A stretch of 64,000 bases of DNA from Microbacterium saperdae (GTDB lineage Bacteria > Actinomycetota > Actinomycetes > Actinomycetales > Microbacteriaceae): contig NZ_VFOX01000001.1 of the NCBI RefSeq assembly GCF_006716345.1, positions 2,542,001-2,606,000 of the forward strand, given 5' to 3'. A program made the position numbers and the translations under genes. Below, piece after piece: positions 59,501 through 64,000 of this stretch (within the stretch, counting starts at the first letter, position 1; the number at the start of each line of letters is the position of its first letter). The notes under the pieces were generated by a model, which had not been told where the DNA came from, ran no database searches, and saw nothing but the letters and a program-made list of their open reading frames with translations.

Positions 59501-62440
59501 CTACCAACCCTCCGCGAGCACGCGATCGAGCATCGCGACGACATGATCCGCGCTCTGGGCCGAGAGACACAGCGGCGGCTTGATCTTCAGCACGTTCGAC
59601 CGTTCGGAGGTCGTCAGCACGATCACCCCGAGCTCGCGCAGGCGCTCGCAGATCGCCGCCGCCTCGGCAGCCGCCGGCTCCATGGATGCGTGGTCGCGCA
59701 CGAGCTCGACGCCGAGATACAGTCCCTCGCCGTGCACGACCCCGATGAGCGGATGCCGCGTCGCGAGCCCTCGCAGTCCATCGGCGAGCCGCGCCCCGAT
59801 GTCGAGCGCGTTGCGCTGCAGGTCGTCTTCGACCATCGCATCGAGCACGGCCAGGCCCACGGCGCAGCTGAGGGTGCTCCCGCCCGCCGAGGAGAAGAAC
59901 TGCCCCTGCGTCGCCAGGGAATCGGCGATGCGCTTCGAGGTGATGACCCCGCCGATCGGGAAGCCGTTGCCCATGGGCTTGGCGATCGTCACGATGTCGG
60001 GGATCACGCCTGACTGCTCGAAGCCCCAGAACGACGAGCCCATGCGCCCGAAGCCGACCTGCACCTCATCCGCGATGCAGAGCCCGCCTGCCGCTCTGAC
60101 CTGCGCGTAGGCACCGGCGAGGTAGCCCTCCGGCAGCAGGACGCCCCCGGCATTGCCGAGGATCGACTCGCACAGGAACGCCGCGACGTCCCTGTCGTCT
60201 CGTTGCAGGTCCTCGAGATCGTCCGCCAGATCGGCGAGATAGCGATCGGCCGTGTCCTCGCCACGATACGTGCCACGGAAGCGATTCGGCACGTCGGCGA
60301 CGTGCACCCAGTCGGGACGAGTGGCCAGGGCGGACGGATTGTCGTAGGCGCTCGTCGTGACCGCATCGCTCGCCATCGTCCAGCCGTGATAGGCCTCCCG
60401 CAGCGCGACGACGGTGCGCCGACCGGTGGCGGCCTGCGCGAGACGGAGGGCGAGATCGACCGCCTCCGAGCCGCTGTTCACGAGCAGCACCGTGTCGAGG
60501 TCGCTGTCATCGGGCATGAGGGCGAGCAGTGCTTCGCTGTACTCGGCGAGTTCGCGGAACAGGAAGCGCGAGTTCGTCGCCAGTGTGCGCAGCTGGCGGT
60601 TCGCCGCGGCGGCGACCTTCGGGTGGCCGTGCCCGAGACCTGCGACGTTGTTGACCATGTCGATGTAGGCGCGCCCCGTGGTGTCGACGAGGTGGTGCCG
60701 CCATCCGCGCTGGATCTGCGGAGGGCGCTCGTAGTAGCGCTCCTGCGCGGCGGCGAAGATGCGGTTGCGGCGTTCGAGTTCTTCCCGCGCATCGTCCTGT
60801 TGCGTGAACGAGGGCAGGCCGAGCAGAGGCGCGGGATCCGCGGTGAAGCGGCTCCAGGCGGGGACGCGCTCGGGTGCCACGAGGACGGCTCCGGACGACG
60901 ATGACGTCAGCGGCGGCGCGTCGGAGCGGCGCAGGCCGACCGTCAGCGTGCGCGGCTCATCCGAGGCGGCGAGCACGCCGATCGTGTCGCCCTTCCGCAC
61001 CGTGGTCTTGCTCTTCCTCGGCGCCTGGGCACCGCCGATCTCGAGGACCCAGGCATCCCGGAGGTGCAGGCGGAGTACTCCCCCCTGCACTCGCAGCTCG
61101 CCCTCGAGGGGAGCCGTGATGCGGAGCCGCGGCCCGGCGACGACATGGATCTCCGTATCGAGCGGCCAGGTCGCCGCCGCGTCGGCGGAATCGATCGCGG
61201 CGCGCGTCAACCGGAACAGTCCGTAGGGCACGACGACCGTCGCACCGTAGTCGAGGTGGGTGGCGATCAGATCCGTCTCGGCATCCGGAGCGAGCCATCG
61301 GCCCTCGTCGAGGGCAGCCGACTCCACATCGAGATCCACCGCGACGACATCGCCGTCGAGATCCGGCAGGAGCGGCGCGAGCGAGACGGACTCGTCTCGA
61401 CCCGCGACGAACGTCGGGGCGTCGAACCCGATCCGTGCGAGCACGTGCTCCGTCATCTCGGCCAGCGGCAGCAGCGTGGCCGCATCGAAGATGGCCTGCT
61501 CCCCCGCGATCCGCTCCCTGGCGTAGTCGTTCGCGCCATCGATCTCGAGCTGCCGCCACCCGCTCGCGACCAGCAGCGATGCCCGCAGCACGACCAGCGG
61601 CCACACCGCCCTGGCTTCGGGGACGCTCAGCGGCGCCTGCGCATGGAAGGCGGCGACCGTGTCGAGCACCCGCAGCGGCCGCTCGGCTTCGTGGTGCAGC
61701 ATCGACGAGGCGCAGACGCTGAGCTCGGCGACGCGCCAGCCGAGGCCCAGGTCGCCGAGATCCAGCACGGCGTGGGGATGCAGGCGCGAGTCCGCGCCAC
61801 GGCGTCCCATCACGTTGTCATCGGTGAGGTCGCCGTGGATCGGCTGCACGGGAAGCTCCGCCTCGACGGCCGCGAGAGCCCCTCGTGCCTCCTCGGCGGC
61901 AGCGAGCACGCGTGCGCGCAGGCCGACATCGGCGATCGCCGGGGCCAGCGCAACCGTCTGCGCGTGCGCGACCCGCATGTCCCACATCTGGGCACGGTCC
62001 AGTCCCGGATGCGTCAGAGCAGCCAGTGCGTTGACGGACGCTGCCGCGAGCGCTCCGAACTCCGCCAGCACGATCGGGGCGAGGTAGCCGGCGTCGACGA
62101 GTGGCTCGCCCTCGGCGAACTCGCTCCGTCGTGCCCCGAAACCGCCCCAGCGCTGGGTCAGCGCCCCGTCGAGTCCCGGCAGCACGGCCGGAACCGCCAC
62201 CCCCGCGGCGCGGTACGCGTCGAGAGCGGCATGCTGTGCGTCACGCGCGTCGTCGCCGAACACCGGGTTGTCGATCCGGAGCACACTGCGCGTGCCATCC
62301 GACGCGGTCAGCAGGAAGTTCCGATCCTGGTTGCTGCCGAGCTCGCTCGCCGTCGCGATCAGGCCGTAGCACTCGCGCGCGATGGTCTCTGCACCGGCCT
62401 CATCCACATCCGGGCGCACCAGGCCCTCACCGTCCGTCAC
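59501..62440 (-). CDS. kinase-class III PLP enzyme fusion (hydroxylysine/ethanolamine-phosphate lyase-like)
   Basis: This 979-residue protein has three parts. An N-terminal aminoglycoside/choline-kinase-like domain (about 1-340) has HGDLTDDNV (H202-N209) and DLGDLG. A degenerate peptidase M23-like beta domain (about 360-540) includes THLDYGATVVVPYG. A class III aminotransferase fold (about 560-979) has Schiff-base Lys821 in TIAKPMGNGFPIGG. In animals, separate homologues phosphorylate 5-hydroxylysine and then eliminate phosphate and ammonia, or do so from phosphoethanolamine. The fusion suggests both steps occur in one protein. The usual ATP lysine site reads VLRI, with Arg. Confidence 0.85.
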   Translation of the reverse strand: MTDGEGLVRPDVDEAGAETIARECYGLIATASELGSNQDRNFLLTASDGTRSVLRIDNPVFGDDARDAQHAALDAYRAAGVAVPAVLPGLDGALTQRWGGFGARRSEFAEGEPLVDAGYLAPIVLAEFGALAAASVNALAALTHPGLDRAQMWDMRVAHAQTVALAPAIADVGLRARVLAAAEEARGALAAVEAELPVQPIHGDLTDDNVMGRRGADSRLHPHAVLDLGDLGLGWRVAELSVCASSMLHHEAERPLRVLDTVAAFHAQAPLSVPEARAVWPLVVLRASLLVASGWRQLEIDGANDYARERIAGEQAIFDAATLLPLAEMTEHVLARIGFDAPTFVAGRDESVSLAPLLPDLDGDVVAVDLDVESAALDEGRWLAPDAETDLIATHLDYGATVVVPYGLFRLTRAAIDSADAAATWPLDTEIHVVAGPRLRITAPLEGELRVQGGVLRLHLRDAWVLEIGGAQAPRKSKTTVRKGDTIGVLAASDEPRTLTVGLRRSDAPPLTSSSSGAVLVAPERVPAWSRFTADPAPLLGLPSFTQQDDAREELERRNRIFAAAQERYYERPPQIQRGWRHHLVDTTGRAYIDMVNNVAGLGHGHPKVAAAANRQLRTLATNSRFLFRELAEYSEALLALMPDDSDLDTVLLVNSGSEAVDLALRLAQAATGRRTVVALREAYHGWTMASDAVTTSAYDNPSALATRPDWVHVADVPNRFRGTYRGEDTADRYLADLADDLEDLQRDDRDVAAFLCESILGNAGGVLLPEGYLAGAYAQVRAAGGLCIADEVQVGFGRMGSSFWGFEQSGVIPDIVTIAKPMGNGFPIGGVITSKRIADSLATQGQFFSSAGGSTLSCAVGLAVLDAMVEDDLQRNALDIGARLADGLRGLATRHPLIGVVHGEGLYLGVELVRDHASMEPAAAEAAAICERLRELGVIVLTTSERSNVLKIKPPLCLSAQSADHVVAMLDRVLAEGW

Positions 62441-62447
62441 GCGACCC

Positions 62448-63065
62448 TCACCGACCTTCGCGGGTGTCGGGGACGAGCACGTCGCCGGCGTGACGCGCGA
62501 GCGAGCTGCCGTATCGCTCCGTGAGCTGCACCATCAGATCCGGCGTGTCGCGATCCACCCCGAACACGTGACCGGGGAAGTCGAGGTCGGGCTGCGCCGC
62601 GGCGATCTCGGCCTCACGGTCCGGCGACAGCAGCTGCACGGGGTCTCCGACCGCGACCCAGCCGATCGGCACGACCGTGCCCTCGGGAAGCACCGCGCGC
62701 CGATGCACGATGGCGTTGACGCGCACCTCGCAGCGCGCACCCACCAGCGCGCCGTTGAAGATGCGCGCACCTGAGGCGAAGAAGACCTCTTCCCCGACGG
62801 TCGCGCCGGCGATGCTCGTGAGGGTCCCGATCAGGGTGTGCGCCCCGATGTGCACCGCGTTCGCGGCAGTCGCGCGGATCAGCGCGTTCTCCATCACGAT
62901 CACGTGCGCGCCGAGAGTGATCGGCCCGCCCTCGGCGGTGATCACGGCGCCGTGCAGGATCTGGCAGCCGGCGCCGATCTCGACGTCGCCGGAGATCACG
63001 GCGGTGGGAGCGACGACGGCGGTGTCATGGATCCGGGGCCGAGCCCCGAGGTGCTCGTACAACAT
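62448..63065 (-). CDS. gamma-carbonic anhydrase-like / hexapeptide repeat protein
   Basis: This 205-residue left-handed beta-helix protein has consecutive hexapeptides (AVVAPTAVISGDVEIGAGCQILHGAVITAEGG, seen as VVAPTAVISGDVEIGAG). Histidines near ILHGAVI and IVHRRAV may be metal ligands of the Cam/CaiE/PaaY branch. Members are carbonic anhydrases, acyl-CoA thioesterases or acyltransferases, so the activity is open. The ATG is six bases from TATCCT. It lies directly upstream of the fusion gene (seven-base gap), giving a probable operon. Confidence 0.85.
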   Translation of the reverse strand: MLYEHLGARPRIHDTAVVAPTAVISGDVEIGAGCQILHGAVITAEGGPITLGAHVIVMENALIRATAANAVHIGAHTLIGTLTSIAGATVGEEVFFASGARIFNGALVGARCEVRVNAIVHRRAVLPEGTVVPIGWVAVGDPVQLLSPDREAEIAAAQPDLDFPGHVFGVDRDTPDLMVQLTERYGSSLARHAGDVLVPDTREGR

Positions 63066-63071
63066 GACGCC

Positions 63072-63077
63072 AGGATA
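63072..63077 (-). promoter_or_regulatory. -10 hexamer TATCCT of the gamma-carbonic anhydrase-like/fusion/permease group
   Basis: TATCCT plus six bases plus ATG. Confidence 0.5.
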
Positions 63078-63133
63078 GTGGTGTCGTCCGGCCGCAGCAC
63101 GGTGTCATCGCCCGGGCGACACCGAAACCCCCA

Positions 63134-64000
63134 CTACTCGGTCTTGGCGGGCTCCGGGAAGATGGCGGTGAAGAGCTGCCCGACCCACTGCAGCAGCTCC
63201 GCATCCGGAAGCGGGTCGAGCCCCACACCCACGGCGGCCGGGACCGTCGGCATCGGCACGACCAGCGCGTCGCCCCCAGCCACGAGCTTGGCCTTCGGGT
63301 ACAGGCGCTGGAGGCGCACCTTGATCGAGTCCTCCAGGTGCGCGGGGGCGATGCGCAGATTCGATCCCATGACCACCACATCCGTGAGCCCGATGCGCGC
63401 CGCCCGACGACGCAGGCGTGCGATGGCGAGGAGTCCCTCGACCTCGGGCGGCGGGGTGCCGTAGCGGTCGGTGAGCTCCTCGATCACGAGGTCGATCGTG
63501 TCGTCCTTCGCGGTCGCGGCGGATGCCGCCGACAGCTTCTGATAGGCCTCGAGACGCAGGCGCTCGCTGTCGATGTAGTCCTCGGGGATGCGCGCATCGA
63601 GCGGCAGCTCCAGCCGCAGCTCCTGCCCGGTCTCGACCTCTTCGCCGCGGAACGTGGCGACGGCCTCGCCGATCATGCGCAGGTAGAGATCGAAGCCGAC
63701 GCCGGCGATGTGGCCCGCCTGCTCGGCGCCGAGCAGGTTGCCCGCGCCGCGCAACTCCAGGTCCTTCAGAGCGACCTGCATGCCGGAGCCGAGCTCGTTG
63801 TTCACCGCGATGGTCTGCAGACGGTCGGCGGCGGTCTCGCTCAGCGGCTTCATCTCGTCGTAGAGGAAGTACGCGTAGGCGCGCTCCCGCCCTCGGCCCA
63901 CTCGCCCGCGCAGCTGGTGCAGCTGCGACAGACCGTAACGGTCTGCACGGTCGATGATGATCGTGTTGGCGTTCGAGATGTCGAGACCGGTCTCGATGAT
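63134..64000 (-). CDS. mfd: transcription-repair coupling factor Mfd (C-terminal end; start outside window)
   Basis: The frame is open from the window edge through 288 residues. The edge sequence ETGLDISNANTIIIDRADR followed by YGLSQLHQLRGRVGRG is helicase motifs V and VI of the RecG/Mfd group. AYAYF, then AELG-like AVNNELGSGMQVALKDLELRGAGNLLGAEQAGHIAGVGFDLY (core LELRGAGNLLGAEQ) and the C-terminal TRCF domain identify Mfd rather than RecG. It displaces stalled RNA polymerase and recruits UvrA. Only the end is visible, and the stop is intact. Confidence 0.95.
   Translation of the reverse strand: MIETGLDISNANTIIIDRADRYGLSQLHQLRGRVGRGRERAYAYFLYDEMKPLSETAADRLQTIAVNNELGSGMQVALKDLELRGAGNLLGAEQAGHIAGVGFDLYLRMIGEAVATFRGEEVETGQELRLELPLDARIPEDYIDSERLRLEAYQKLSAASAATAKDDTIDLVIEELTDRYGTPPPEVEGLLAIARLRRRAARIGLTDVVVMGSNLRIAPAHLEDSIKVRLQRLYPKAKLVAGGDALVVPMPTVPAAVGVGLDPLPDAELLQWVGQLFTAIFPEPAKTE

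Noticed and set aside
60900..61440. An active M23 peptidase inside the kinase/PLP fusion
   Set aside because: The usual HxxxD and HxH zinc ligands of lysostaphin-type peptidases are not both present; only the beta-domain framework is recognisable.
63098..63124. Terminator after mfd from the GGTGTC...GACACC repeat
   Set aside because: Only about six base pairs with mismatches and no T-tract; too weak to call.

Overview
The window is about 64 kb of high-GC DNA from an actinobacterium, most likely Microbacterium or a close relative in Microbacteriaceae. The main evidence is the very GC-rich coding sequence with frequent GTG starts, families typical of this group (DUF4245, DUF4307, DUF501, DUF6264-like proteins, a PIN-PhoH protein) and a leaderless promoter architecture. 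At least sixteen genes have a TAnnnT hexamer exactly six bases before the start codon. The content is mostly core chromosome. I see no prophage, insertion sequence, CRISPR array or rRNA, and no gene-free stretch longer than 300 bases.

Layout. 1-592: an unrecognised P-loop protein cut by the window edge, of visibly lower GC. 0.6-9.1 kb: ychF, a methyltransferase, a DEDDh exonuclease, rmuC, glpX and fba (gluconeogenesis/glycolysis), then two membrane proteins. 9.3-15.6 kb: an IclR regulator behind ispH, then xseA, xseB, a DUF4245 protein, beta-carbonic anhydrase and fumC. 15.7-20 kb: PIN-PhoH, a class V aminotransferase, a cis-prenyltransferase and a hemolysin III/TrhA-like protein. 20.1-26.3 kb: a tight seven-gene operon with a methionine-type ABC importer (metQ-metN-metI), a PLP aminotransferase, a YbdH/HcxA-like iron alcohol dehydrogenase, LuxS and a short-chain dehydrogenase. 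26.3-37.4 kb: a DUF4307 protein, greA, ilvA with an AI-2E-family permease, a YcaQ-type glycosylase, LemA, a lactone oxidase with a D-threonine-aldolase-like protein, an odd tRNA-Leu(UAA), DedA and an unknown membrane protein. 37.6-43 kb: NDH-2 with a histone-like tail, subtilase, DUF501, FtsB/DivIC-like and enolase. 43-50 kb: O-methyltransferase, a CPBP protease/DUF1648/GntR operon, a DUF4442 protein, an APC permease, AraC, a VOC protein and an SGNH hydrolase. 50-58 kb: hisS, mazG, nhaA, ppc and NADP-type gdhA. 58-64 kb: an APC permease, a large kinase/PLP-enzyme fusion, a gamma-carbonic-anhydrase-like protein and the C-terminal end of mfd.

How the genes work together. Central carbon genes recur across the window (glpX, fba, fumC, eno, ppc, gdhA), and the two carbonic-anhydrase-type genes would support bicarbonate supply to PEP carboxylase. 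The most distinctive unit is the LuxS operon. It joins uptake of a methionine-like compound to cleavage of S-ribosylhomocysteine, with an aminotransferase and two oxidoreductases that could process the keto acid and dihydroxypentanedione products. The second is the pair of an amino-compound permease and a fused kinase/class III PLP enzyme, which looks like a phosphorylate-then-eliminate route for an amino alcohol or hydroxy-amino acid.
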